NCBI GenBank assembly: GCA_002029975.1
Contig: LQBE01000010.1
Location: forward strand, 15,496-76,768
Direction of reading: 5' to 3'
DNA: 61,273 nt
Source of the DNA: a delta proteobacterium ML8_F1
GTDB taxonomy: Bacteria; Bacillota; Clostridia; Peptostreptococcales; Acidaminobacteraceae
The position numbers and the translations under genes are program-made. Below are positions 32,667 to 41,521 of the stretch, piece after piece. Position 1 is the first letter of the stretch. The number at the start of each line of letters is the position of its first letter. The notes below the pieces were generated by a model. That model had not been told where the DNA came from and made no database searches. It saw only the letters and a list, made by a program, of their open reading frames with translations.

Positions 32667-33872
32667 ATGAAAAGAATTACATTTTTGCTGGTATTGATTC
32701 TGATTTTGAGTCTGGCTTTGACCGCATGCAGCGCTCCGGCGGCCGAAGAACCAGCAGGAGAAGAACCTGTGGCAGAAGAACCAGCGGCAGAAGAACCCAC
32801 GGGCGAAACTGAGGAAGTTGTTTTTGGCGTATTCGAGCCGTTGACCGGCGCCTATGCGGCCGGTGGTGCCATGGAGCTTGAAGGAATAGAACTGGCACAG
32901 GAACTTTATCCTGAAGTTCTCGGAATGCCCATTCGCGTGGTGGTTGTCGACAACAAGTCTGACAAGGTGGAATCAGCCAATGCGGCCACCAAACTGGTAG
33001 ACCAGGAAAAAGTCAATGTGGTTCTGGGTTCCTGGGGATCTTCCTTCTCCATGGCAGCAGGCCCCATTGTTGAAGAGGCAGGCATTCCCGCCATCGGGAC
33101 CTCTTGCACCAGCCCACTGGTAACCCTGGGAAATGATTACTACTTCCGGGTGACCTTCATTGATTCCTTCCAGGGGGTTGTCATGGCAAATTATGCCTAT
33201 GACGTCCTCGGCGCCGAGGAAGTCGTGATTATCCAGGATATTTCAAACGACTATGCCGTTGGTCTGGCAAAATTCTTCAAGGATGAATTCATTCGATTGA
33301 CGGGCAATGAGGATTCCATTGTTTCAATTGCCAGCTACAATACCGGAGACCAGGATTTTACAGCCCAGCTGACCAATATCAAGGCGATGAATCCGGATGC
33401 CATTTTTGCACCCGGCGGCTATTCTGAAACCGCCATGCTGGTGAAGCAGGCCAAGGAACTCGGTCTTGAAGCCCCCTTCCTGGGTGGCGATGCTTGGGAA
33501 GCGGCAGAATTCATTGAAATCGGCGGCGAAGCGGTAGAGGGTGTTGTTTTCAGTACCTTTTTTGATGCGGCTGCACCTTTGACACCTGAATCCGAAATAT
33601 TCATCAATGCCTACCGTGAGAAGTACGGTGAGGATCCCGCTTCTGTGACAGCACTTGCCTATGATGCCTACATTCTGGCCATCGACGCCATCGAGCGCGC
33701 CGGCAGCACAGATCCCGAAGCCATCAGAGACGCTTTGGCTGAGACTGTCGGATTTGACGGCGCAGCCGGGGTTGTAACCCTGGATGAAAACGGCGACGCC
33801 GTGAAAAATGCCGTAATCAAGACAGTAGAAAACGGTGAATTCACTTATTTGACAACGATTTCACCCAAGTAG
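32667..33872 (+). CDS. livK: Branched-chain amino-acid ABC transporter, substrate-binding lipoprotein
   Basis: A 401-residue periplasmic-binding-like lipoprotein. The signal ends in the lipobox LTAC (C21), followed by an acidic linker built from repeats of AEEP (about residues 25-47). The type I binding-protein fold then shows VVFGVFEPLTGAYAAGG, VVVDNKSDKVESANAA and GSWGSSFSMAAGPI. Start ATG 32667 follows taaggggga. It is the first gene of a complete liv operon. The ligand is probably a branched-chain or related amino acid. Confidence 0.92.
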   Translation: MKRITFLLVLILILSLALTACSAPAAEEPAGEEPVAEEPAAEEPTGETEEVVFGVFEPLTGAYAAGGAMELEGIELAQELYPEVLGMPIRVVVVDNKSDKVESANAATKLVDQEKVNVVLGSWGSSFSMAAGPIVEEAGIPAIGTSCTSPLVTLGNDYYFRVTFIDSFQGVVMANYAYDVLGAEEVVIIQDISNDYAVGLAKFFKDEFIRLTGNEDSIVSIASYNTGDQDFTAQLTNIKAMNPDAIFAPGGYSETAMLVKQAKELGLEAPFLGGDAWEAAEFIEIGGEAVEGVVFSTFFDAAAPLTPESEIFINAYREKYGEDPASVTALAYDAYILAIDAIERAGSTDPEAIRDALAETVGFDGAAGVVTLDENGDAVKNAVIKTVENGEFTYLTTISPK

Positions 33873-33890
33873 GACTAGAATAAATAATAC

Positions 33891-33924
33891 ACAAGTTGTG
33901 CAGGAGACCTCCTGCACAACTTGT
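33891..33924 (+). other. Strong intercistronic hairpin after the binding-protein gene
   Basis: A perfect 15-bp stem, acaagttgtgcagga/tcctgcacaacttgt, with loop gacc and no T-tract. Such hairpins after the first gene of ABC operons protect the upstream message from 3' decay and lower downstream expression, giving an excess of binding protein. Confidence 0.8.
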
Positions 33925-33946
33925 CATTATTTGGAGGCGTTTTGAG

Positions 33947-34840
33947 ATGTCCATCAATACATTTTTTCAGCATCTTAGCAATGGATTGGCGCTGGGAAGC
34001 CTATATGCCCTGATAGCCATTGGATATACCATGGTTTACGGGATTCTACGATTGATCAACTTCGCCCATGGCGAAATTTTTATGATATCAACTTATGTCG
34101 TGTTTTATGGCGTGTCAATATTTTATCTGCCTTGGTGGGTGTCAATCATCGTGGCAATTGTCATCACGGGATTACTCGGAATTATCGTGGAGCGCGCTGC
34201 CTACAGACCCTTGAGGAATTCTCCCAGGATTTCGGTCATGATTTCAGCCATAGGCGCTTCTTTTTTAATCCAGAATCTGGCCATAGTCATTTTTGGGGGC
34301 AGGCCAAAATCCTTTCCCATTCCGGATTACTTCAATACGGTTATACAAGTGCAAGGCGTGTCCGTCCCCATCGTGAATTTCTTCATCCCAGTCATTACCC
34401 TGGTCGCCCTTGTGATTTTAATATACATCATTGAAAAAACAAAAACGGGTATGGCCATGCGTGCGGTGTCCAGGGACTACGAGACGGCAAGGCTCATGGG
34501 CATCAGTGTGGACAATATTGTTTCCATCACCTTTGGTCTCGGCTCTCTAATGGCTGCCATCGGCGGCGTGATGTGGGGACTCAAGTACCCCAATCTGATT
34601 CCCCTCATCGGGCTGATGCCGGGTCTCAAAGCCTTTATCGCTGCCGTTATCGGGGGGATAGGCAATATCAAAGGCGCTGTACTCGGAGGCTTTCTGCTGG
34701 GCATGACGGAGATTATGATTATTGCGAGTCTGCCCAATGTGACCGGTTATCGGGATGCCTTCGCATTCATACTATTGATCGGTATTCTGATTTACAAGCC
34801 CTCGGGTCTGCTGGGTCAGGATATCGGGGAGAAGGTGTAG
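33947..34840 (+). CDS. livH: Branched-chain amino-acid ABC transporter, permease LivH
   Basis: A 297-residue permease with about eight membrane segments; LALGSLYALIAIGYTMVYGILRLINFAHG is split across two helices and is the LivH family's signature start, and RAVSRDYETARLMGI is the cytoplasmic coupling loop. Start ATG 33947 follows ttggagg; an upstream in-frame start (33896) would lie within the hairpin and is rejected. Confidence 0.92.
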   Translation: MSINTFFQHLSNGLALGSLYALIAIGYTMVYGILRLINFAHGEIFMISTYVVFYGVSIFYLPWWVSIIVAIVITGLLGIIVERAAYRPLRNSPRISVMISAIGASFLIQNLAIVIFGGRPKSFPIPDYFNTVIQVQGVSVPIVNFFIPVITLVALVILIYIIEKTKTGMAMRAVSRDYETARLMGISVDNIVSITFGLGSLMAAIGGVMWGLKYPNLIPLIGLMPGLKAFIAAVIGGIGNIKGAVLGGFLLGMTEIMIIASLPNVTGYRDAFAFILLIGILIYKPSGLLGQDIGEKV

Positions 34841-34841
34841 C

Positions 34842-35885
34842 ATGATCGACAAAAAGAATATTATTCGATTGGGACTGATTCTGCTGGTGCTGGCGGTATT
34901 GACGATTTTGAACAATACCATGGGCAAATATGAAATCAGGATTCTCAATCTTGCCGGCATTTACATTATCCTGGGGCTGAGTCTCAATGTCATCAACGGC
35001 TTTACCGGATTGTTCTCCTTGGGCCATGCCGGATTCATGGCCATAGGGGCCTATACAAGCTCCCTCCTCACCATGAGTGTCATACAAAAGGAAAGCAATT
35101 TTTTTGTGGAGCCCATCGTTCCCTGGCTTGCCAATGTTCAAATCGGTTTTTTACCGGCCCTTTTGTTCGGTGGCATACTGGCGGCAGTCCTGGGGGCCAT
35201 GATTGCGGCGCCGATTCTGAAACTGACGGATGACTATCTCGCCATCGCCACTCTGGGGTTCAGCGAAATCATCCGGGTGATTTTCACCAATACCCAGTCT
35301 CTCACCAACGGGGCTCTGGGAATCAAGGGACTTACCCGGTACACCACGGTTCACTATACCTGGGGAATAGCGATTCTCACCATTCTCTTTATGTTTTCTT
35401 TGAGGAAAAGCAGCTATGGCAAGGCCCTGATGGCAATCAGAGAGGACCAGACCGCGGCGGAAGCCATGGGAATCAACCTCTTCAAGCACAAGCTGCTGGC
35501 CTTTACCATCGGTTCCTTTTTTGCCGGTATCGGCGGCGGTCTCCTGGCTCACCTCATGGGCACGATAGATCCCCTGATGTTCCGTTTTCTTCTGACCTTC
35601 AATGTGCTGTTAATTGTCGTCCTTGGGGGCATCGGCAGTATCAGCGGTACAGTGATTTCAGCCATAGTGGTGACCATCATGCTGGAATGGCTGAGATTTC
35701 TGGACGGTGTCATTGACCTGGGTTTCATGACGATTCAAGGAATCCCGGGGCTGAGGATGGTACTCTTTTCACTCCTGCTGATGGTGGTCATCATCTTCAA
35801 GCAGAATGGTCTCATGGGGCGGGATGAAATCACCATTGACAGTCTGGGCGGTTTTTTTGCCCGGTTCAGAAAGAAGGAGGCCTAG
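34842..35885 (+). CDS. livM: Branched-chain amino-acid ABC transporter, permease LivM
   Basis: A 347-residue permease with about ten membrane segments and LivM signatures: GLSLNVINGFTGLFSLGHAGF, ALMAIREDQTAAEAMGIN (coupling loop) and LLIVVLGGIGSISG. It starts one base after the livH stop. Confidence 0.93.
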   Translation: MIDKKNIIRLGLILLVLAVLTILNNTMGKYEIRILNLAGIYIILGLSLNVINGFTGLFSLGHAGFMAIGAYTSSLLTMSVIQKESNFFVEPIVPWLANVQIGFLPALLFGGILAAVLGAMIAAPILKLTDDYLAIATLGFSEIIRVIFTNTQSLTNGALGIKGLTRYTTVHYTWGIAILTILFMFSLRKSSYGKALMAIREDQTAAEAMGINLFKHKLLAFTIGSFFAGIGGGLLAHLMGTIDPLMFRFLLTFNVLLIVVLGGIGSISGTVISAIVVTIMLEWLRFLDGVIDLGFMTIQGIPGLRMVLFSLLLMVVIIFKQNGLMGRDEITIDSLGGFFARFRKKEA

Positions 35886-35886
35886 G

Positions 35887-36651
35887 ATGACGATACTGAG
35901 AACCAATAACCTGACGATGAAATTCGGTGGTCTCACAGCGGTCTCAGACCTGACTCTCGAGGTGCCCGAGCAGGGAATCATCGGTCTGATCGGGCCCAAT
36001 GGCGCCGGCAAAACCACAGTCTTCAATATGATTACCGGTGTCTACAAGCCCACCTCGGGCAATATTCTGTTCAACAATACCGACATCACCCGGATGGAAC
36101 CCCATGTCATTACAAAGAACGGCATCGCCCGGACTTTTCAGAATATCCGCCTGTTCAAGGACTTGTCGGTGCTTGACAATGTCATGATTGCCAACCACCT
36201 CAGACTGGATTCGAATTTCTTTTCAGCCGTCGCCCGAACGCCGGGGTATCGGGAAAAAGAAGAGGGGATCAGAAAGAAATCCCTCGAGCTTCTCGACCAG
36301 GTAGGGCTTCTTGAATTCAAGGATACAAAATCCACGGCCCTGCCCTATGGAAAGCAGAGGAAGCTGGAAATCGCCAGGGCCCTGGCCACCGAACCGAAGC
36401 TGCTCCTTCTCGATGAACCGGCTGCCGGCATGAATCCCCAGGAATCCATAGAGCTCATGGCATTCATCAAGGAAATCAGAAACAGGTTTGATTTGTCAAT
36501 CCTGATGATTGAACACCATATGCAGGTCATTATGGGTGTCTGCGAGCATATCTATGTACTGGATTACGGCATCAAAATAGCAGAGGGCAATCCCGGGGTC
36601 ATTCAGAACGACCCCAAGGTCATAGAAGCCTATTTGGGGGTGGAAGAATGA
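35887..36651 (+). CDS. livG: Branched-chain amino-acid ABC transporter, ATPase LivG
   Basis: A 254-residue ATPase: Walker A GPNGAGKTT, Q-loop FQNIRLF, signature LPYGKQRKLEIARAL and Walker B LLLLDEPAAGM, all typical of LivG. Start ATG 35887 is preceded by aaggaggcctagg; the longer frame starting at 35806 lies inside livM and is rejected. The last four bases overlap livF (ATGA). Confidence 0.93.
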   Translation: MTILRTNNLTMKFGGLTAVSDLTLEVPEQGIIGLIGPNGAGKTTVFNMITGVYKPTSGNILFNNTDITRMEPHVITKNGIARTFQNIRLFKDLSVLDNVMIANHLRLDSNFFSAVARTPGYREKEEGIRKKSLELLDQVGLLEFKDTKSTALPYGKQRKLEIARALATEPKLLLLDEPAAGMNPQESIELMAFIKEIRNRFDLSILMIEHHMQVIMGVCEHIYVLDYGIKIAEGNPGVIQNDPKVIEAYLGVEE

Positions 36652-37352
36652 TTTCAATTCATGATCTGCACGTCTATTACGGTGGCATCCACGCCCTCAG
36701 AGGGGTTTCCCTTTCGGTTTCAAAGGGACAGATTGTCAGCTTGATTGGGGCCAACGGCGCCGGCAAGAGCACCACCTTGAGATCGATTATGACTCTGGAA
36801 AAGCCCCGGAGTGGACAGATTATCTACAAGGATAAGGACATCACCCAGACCAAGACCACTGAGCTGGTGAAGGATGGCTTGATTTTGGTTCCTGAGGGAC
36901 GTCATGTCTTCACCAATCTGACAGTGGAGGAGAATCTTATTCTGGGAGCCTATGCCAGGAAGGACGCCAAAGCAGTCAATGAGGACATGCAGTGGGTTTA
37001 TGAGCTGTTCCCCAGACTCAAGGAACGCAGCAGGCAGCGGGCGGGAACCATGTCCGGAGGAGAACAGCAGATGCTTGCGGTGGGAAGGGCCCTGATGAGC
37101 GCACCGGAACTGCTTCTGATGGATGAACCCTCCCTGGGACTTGCCCCCCTGATTGTGAGGGATATTTTCAATATTATCAAGAAAATCAGTGAACGGGGGG
37201 TCACCATCCTTTTGATTGAACAAAATGCCAAGGTGGCCCTTGAAATTTCGGATTACGCCTATGTCATGGAGACGGGCAATATTGTCCTGGAGGGCAGGGG
37301 GAAAGAGCTGCTCAATGACGAGAATGTCAAAAAGGCATACCTGGGAGCATAG
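36648..37352 (+). CDS. livF: Branched-chain amino-acid ABC transporter, ATPase LivF
   Basis: A 234-residue ATPase with Walker A GANGAGKSTT, LVPEGRHVFTNLTVEENL (the usual LivF Q-loop region), signature TMSGGEQQMLAVGRAL and Walker B LLLMDEPSLGLAP. It pairs with LivG to drive the transporter. It is the last gene of the operon. Confidence 0.94.
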   Translation: MISIHDLHVYYGGIHALRGVSLSVSKGQIVSLIGANGAGKSTTLRSIMTLEKPRSGQIIYKDKDITQTKTTELVKDGLILVPEGRHVFTNLTVEENLILGAYARKDAKAVNEDMQWVYELFPRLKERSRQRAGTMSGGEQQMLAVGRALMSAPELLLMDEPSLGLAPLIVRDIFNIIKKISERGVTILLIEQNAKVALEISDYAYVMETGNIVLEGRGKELLNDENVKKAYLGA

Positions 37353-37370
37353 TAGAAAGGGAGTGACACC

Positions 37371-37985
37371 GTGGGGACCAGGGATTTCAAATTAAGGGCG
37401 AAGGACAATCTCAGGGGGCAGTGGCCTCTGCTGGTGGTTATTACCTTGCTTGTTTTATTCGTCACTGGAGCCGGGGCCAACAATCTGAGATTTGAGAGTG
37501 AACAGGGGACCAATGTTTCCCTGAACCTGATTACTTTTTTACTCAACGGGCCTATCAATCTTGGGATGGCCCTTTTGTATCTGGGTCTGGAGCAAACCAA
37601 AACGGCGAGGCTGGAATCCTTTCTGGAGGGGTTTCGGTCATTTCTAGATGCCTTTTTGCTGAATCTTTTGACCATGGCTTTTGTCATTTTGTGGAGTCTC
37701 CTGCTGGTGGTCCCGGGAATCATTGCCGCCATCCGCTACTCGATGGCCTATCTGATCATGGCTGAGGATCCGGGAATGACGCCCAGAAAGGCGCTTGATG
37801 CCAGCAAGGCACTGATGGCGGGACACAAGGCGGAATATGCCCTCTTTGTACTGAGTTTCATTGGCTGGGGTATTTTGACAATCATCACCTTCGGACTGGC
37901 CAGCCTGTATTTGATTCCCTATTTCAATGCGTCCAAGGTCAATTTTTATCACGCTATCAAGGGAGAGCCTTCCCACAGGGCTTGA
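37371..37985 (+). CDS. DUF975-family membrane protein
   Basis: A 204-residue protein with about five membrane segments, matching the DUF975 pattern: a charged N-terminus with RDFKLRAKDNLRGQWPL, LLNGPINLGMALLYL, and KVNFYHA at the end. GTG 37371 is the start, following aaagggagtg. Function is unknown. A terminator follows. Confidence 0.82.
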   Translation: MGTRDFKLRAKDNLRGQWPLLVVITLLVLFVTGAGANNLRFESEQGTNVSLNLITFLLNGPINLGMALLYLGLEQTKTARLESFLEGFRSFLDAFLLNLLTMAFVILWSLLLVVPGIIAAIRYSMAYLIMAEDPGMTPRKALDASKALMAGHKAEYALFVLSFIGWGILTIITFGLASLYLIPYFNASKVNFYHAIKGEPSHRA

Positions 37986-38017
37986 GGAACTTTGCAACCG
38001 GGATAAAAAAATGCTTG

Positions 38018-38050
38018 AAAACCAACCTGCATGCCTGAGGTTGGTTTTTA
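38018..38050 (+). terminator. Rho-independent terminator after the DUF975 gene
   Basis: Stem aaaaccaacct/aggttggtttt with a nine-base loop and a T-run. Confidence 0.85.
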
Positions 38051-38185
38051 TATTGCAATTTATACACATTATAACAGTTTTTTGTATTTTAAAATATTTT
38101 GGCTGGAAATGGGTATAAAACGATAAAATGACTGTTGCGGTGCAGGATGAATTGAATCGGATATCCAGCATGGGGGTGACCCACA

Positions 38186-41100
38186 GTGTCCAAGGCCATG
38201 TCTACTGTTCAAGGGGATGAACTCAGGGAATTGCTTCAGGAAATTTCTGATATTGCCATGTCCATCGATGCCGGGGGACAGCTGCTTGAAATCAACGCCC
38301 TCAGCACCGCGGCCCAGCGCTACCTGGACGCCCTCCAAGAGGGACTGCTCGCGTGGCGTTTTTTGATGGAAAAAGCGGATGACGACACTTTGGAGCCGTC
38401 TTCTCCTGTGCTGTACACTGGAGGACCCGGTGCCACGGAGTTTGCCGTTGAACTTTCCGATGGACAAGTCCTGCATTTCAGAGGGAGATTCTTCATAAAG
38501 CCACAAACCGAAGGCCGCCAGTATGAGGGCTATTTCATCAATATACACAAAGAGACTGGCCAGGAAAATATGATTCTGAATTTTGAATCTTTTTTTCATA
38601 AGATTGACCAGATGGTGCTGGTAGTCAGCCTTCAAAAGCAGATTCTCTTTGCCAATGAGCAGGCTCTTGAAAAACTGAATTACAGTCTAGAGGAGTTGAA
38701 AACCCTGAAAGCCCCGGATCTAATGCCAGAGGATGATTCCATGCACCAGGCAAAAGTCATGCAGGACTTTTGCAACGGCCGCCTCAAGCCCTGTGAATTG
38801 ACTCTTCTAACAAGGGACTCAAGACCCATCCGGGTTCGAATCCGTTCTCACAGGGGACAGTGGAACAAAAGTCCCTGTGTTTACTGCCTTGCCGCAGAGC
38901 TGACCGAAGAGGATGAAATCATTCAGAGGGTTGGAAAAATCTTTCAAAAGGGCAGTGCCATGTTAATGGTCTTAGAGGCGGATTCACTGAAAGTGGTTCA
39001 AGTGAATGATATTTTTGTGGAAAACTCCGGTTACACAAAAGACGAAATTGAAGGGCATTCCCTTGATGAACTTGAAATCCTTTATCCCCTGAGGCATTAT
39101 AAAATCCTCAAGGCAGAACTAAAGGACAGGGAATATCTTCATGAAAAGGAGATGGTCCTCAAACTCGGCAGCGGGGAGTCCATGGACGTCATTTTCAATA
39201 TGGACCGGCTGCAATACCATGAGAGAAGCTATTATGTCATTTTCATGCTCCCCTTGGGAAAGCACAAGGCTATCCAGCGGATTCTGGCGGCCAAGGCCCG
39301 GGAAAGAAGGATACTGCTGGACAATATCAGGACCCAGGTATGGTATCTGCTGGATGCCACCACCTATGGGACAGTGAACCGCGCCCATGCTGAGTTCCTT
39401 GGTCTGAGAGCCAATGCTATGGTCTATCAGCCGATGAAAAACGTGCTGCCTGAAGGGCTTGTTTCTGTCTTCGGGCTGAAGAATTTTGAAGATTTTCAGG
39501 ATACTGCAGAGGATTCCGGTCAGTGGCTCACACTGCCCAGTGGCGAAGCCCGCTGCCTGAAAATCAGCCGCACGCCGGTGCGCAATCTCGAGGGAAGAAT
39601 CCAGTATGTCGTCTGTTCGGCCGAGGATGTCACCCGGGAGATTCTTGACAGAAGAACCATCGAAACCCGGGAAGAGGAATTCAGGACCCTGATAACCCAG
39701 ATGGCCCAGGGAATAGTGGTATTCAGTGCCCTGCCGGCTGAGGATGACCGGGAGACGGACTTTCAGGTGACAAAGATCAATGAAAGATTTCTGAAAATGA
39801 CGGGTTACACTGAAGAGGAGATGGCTGGGTGCAGGTTTTCGGCACTGGCTCTAGAGGGCGCGGATTCATGGCTCAAAGCCATGACAGAGGCGGCCTTCAC
39901 GGGGGTCACGGCCGCCCATGAGCAGTACTACGAAAAGACAAAGAGATGGTTCAATGTGACAATCTACTCTCCACGCTACGCCACCGTTGCGGTGATGTTG
40001 GATGATATCAGCTGCCGCAAGAGAATTTCCGATTCTCTGTATGTTGAAAAGGAGCGTTTGAAAATGACCCTGCTGTCCGTAGGGGATGGGATCATCACCA
40101 CGGATGCCACGGGAAAAACCGTTCTGATGAATCCGGTTGCCGAGGCGATTACTGGCTGGCATTCAGCGGAGGCCTACCGGCGCCATATCAGCACTGTGCT
40201 GAAAATACAAGAGGGCGGTCAAAAGCTTGATCCGAGGCTCTTTGACAGCATTATGGCCTTGAAGGGGTCACTGGAACTCAAGTCCGAGTGGATTCTTAGG
40301 ACCAGGGCGGGAAAGCAGATTCCCGTGGAGGGGACAATCAATACAATCCTTGACGCAGAAGGTCTGCCCATGGGCCTGGTAATTGTCTTTAGAAATATCG
40401 CAGAGCTTCGGGAGAAACAGAGGAAAATAGAATACCTGAGCTTCCACGACCACCTCACAGGACTCTACAACCGGCGCTTTGTGGATGAGACCATCAAGCG
40501 CCTGGATACCCGGAGGAATCTGCCCCTGACCCTCATGAGTCTCGATGTCAATGGCTTGAAACTCACCAATGATGCCTTTGGTCATGAGATGGGAGACCGG
40601 CTTCTGAGGACTGTCAGTGAAATTCTCAAAGACACCCTGAGACAGGATGAAATTGTGGGCCGAATGGGTGGAGATGAATTTATGGTGGTTTTGCCCAATA
40701 CCTCCGAGACCCAGGCGGAGCAGTTGAAGCAGAGGATTCTTGCAGCCACTGAAGCCTGTCGGTGCGAGCCTCTGATTGTCTCTCTGGCCATCGGCCACAG
40801 GACAAAAGTCCATTCCAGGGAAAATATCTTAGAGATTCTGCGCCTTGCGGACCAGGAAATGTATGAGGACAAGCTTAAAAACGGCAAAAAGATGCGTCTG
40901 AAGACCATTGACATGGTACTCAAGGTCATCCAGTCCCGGTATGCCCATGAACAGATGTATGTTGTCCGGGTGACTCAGTATGCCGAAGCCGTGGCCAGGA
41001 AAATGGGTCTTGATAGCAAGGAGATTGAAAATATCCTGATTGCCTGCGAGCTTCATGAAATCGGCATGATTATGCTGCCGGAGGAACTGATCAACAGAAA

Positions 41101-41446
41101 AGGCCCCCTTACCCCGGAGGAACAGCATTTTATGGAGCTCCATACCAAACGGGGCTATCAGATACTCAGATCCGTGGATGAATATTCCCACCTGGCGGAA
41201 TACATTCTGCATCATCATGAAAGATGGGATGGCAGGGGCTACCCTTCAGGTCTCAAGGGGGAGGAGATTCCCCTGTATTCAAGAATCATAGCTGTGGCCA
41301 GTGCCTATGAATCCATGACGTCCAGCAGACCTCACAAGAGGCCCCTGTCAAGGGAAAAGGCAATCCAGGAAATCCAAAGCAATTCAGGTACCCAGTTCGA
41401 CCCCGGAGTGGTGAAGGTGTTTCTGGAGTGTCTCACGGGCTTCTGA
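38186..41446 (+). CDS. Multi-PAS diguanylate cyclase with degenerate HD-GYP domain
   Basis: A 1086-residue cytosolic signalling protein with no membrane helix. Four to five PAS-like modules (about 130-750) precede a GGDEF domain (GRMGGDEFMVV, about 825-835; catalytic residues intact) and a C-terminal HD-GYP domain (about 930-1086). The latter keeps HHHERWDGRGYPSGL but the metal-binding HD motif reads HEIG, the usual following Lys is Met, and the later Asp of the D-A-Y element is Ser (ASAYES). So c-di-GMP synthesis is likely, while phosphodiesterase activity is doubtful. The inhibitory-site RxxD reads RQDE. GTG 38186 with gggggtga upstream is the best start. Confidence 0.88.
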   Translation: MSKAMSTVQGDELRELLQEISDIAMSIDAGGQLLEINALSTAAQRYLDALQEGLLAWRFLMEKADDDTLEPSSPVLYTGGPGATEFAVELSDGQVLHFRGRFFIKPQTEGRQYEGYFINIHKETGQENMILNFESFFHKIDQMVLVVSLQKQILFANEQALEKLNYSLEELKTLKAPDLMPEDDSMHQAKVMQDFCNGRLKPCELTLLTRDSRPIRVRIRSHRGQWNKSPCVYCLAAELTEEDEIIQRVGKIFQKGSAMLMVLEADSLKVVQVNDIFVENSGYTKDEIEGHSLDELEILYPLRHYKILKAELKDREYLHEKEMVLKLGSGESMDVIFNMDRLQYHERSYYVIFMLPLGKHKAIQRILAAKARERRILLDNIRTQVWYLLDATTYGTVNRAHAEFLGLRANAMVYQPMKNVLPEGLVSVFGLKNFEDFQDTAEDSGQWLTLPSGEARCLKISRTPVRNLEGRIQYVVCSAEDVTREILDRRTIETREEEFRTLITQMAQGIVVFSALPAEDDRETDFQVTKINERFLKMTGYTEEEMAGCRFSALALEGADSWLKAMTEAAFTGVTAAHEQYYEKTKRWFNVTIYSPRYATVAVMLDDISCRKRISDSLYVEKERLKMTLLSVGDGIITTDATGKTVLMNPVAEAITGWHSAEAYRRHISTVLKIQEGGQKLDPRLFDSIMALKGSLELKSEWILRTRAGKQIPVEGTINTILDAEGLPMGLVIVFRNIAELREKQRKIEYLSFHDHLTGLYNRRFVDETIKRLDTRRNLPLTLMSLDVNGLKLTNDAFGHEMGDRLLRTVSEILKDTLRQDEIVGRMGGDEFMVVLPNTSETQAEQLKQRILAATEACRCEPLIVSLAIGHRTKVHSRENILEILRLADQEMYEDKLKNGKKMRLKTIDMVLKVIQSRYAHEQMYVVRVTQYAEAVARKMGLDSKEIENILIACELHEIGMIMLPEELINRKGPLTPEEQHFMELHTKRGYQILRSVDEYSHLAEYILHHHERWDGRGYPSGLKGEEIPLYSRIIAVASAYESMTSSRPHKRPLSREKAIQEIQSNSGTQFDPGVVKVFLECLTGF

Positions 41447-41470
41447 CAGGGCCGGGCTTCCTCCAGTGAA

Positions 41471-41519
41471 AAAAAGAGTTCCCGAAAAGCTGTTGAAAGG
41501 CTTTCGGGAACTTTTTTTT
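41471..41519. terminator. Bidirectional terminator after the PAS-GGDEF gene
   Basis: Stem agttcccgaaa/tttcgggaact followed by eight Ts on the plus strand and preceded by five As, between convergent genes. Confidence 0.9.
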
Positions 41520-41521
41520 CT

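Noticed and set aside
33896-33946. Seventeen-residue N-terminal extension of LivH
   Set aside because: It would be translated from within the 15-bp hairpin and lacks a ribosome site; ATG 33947 has ttggagg.
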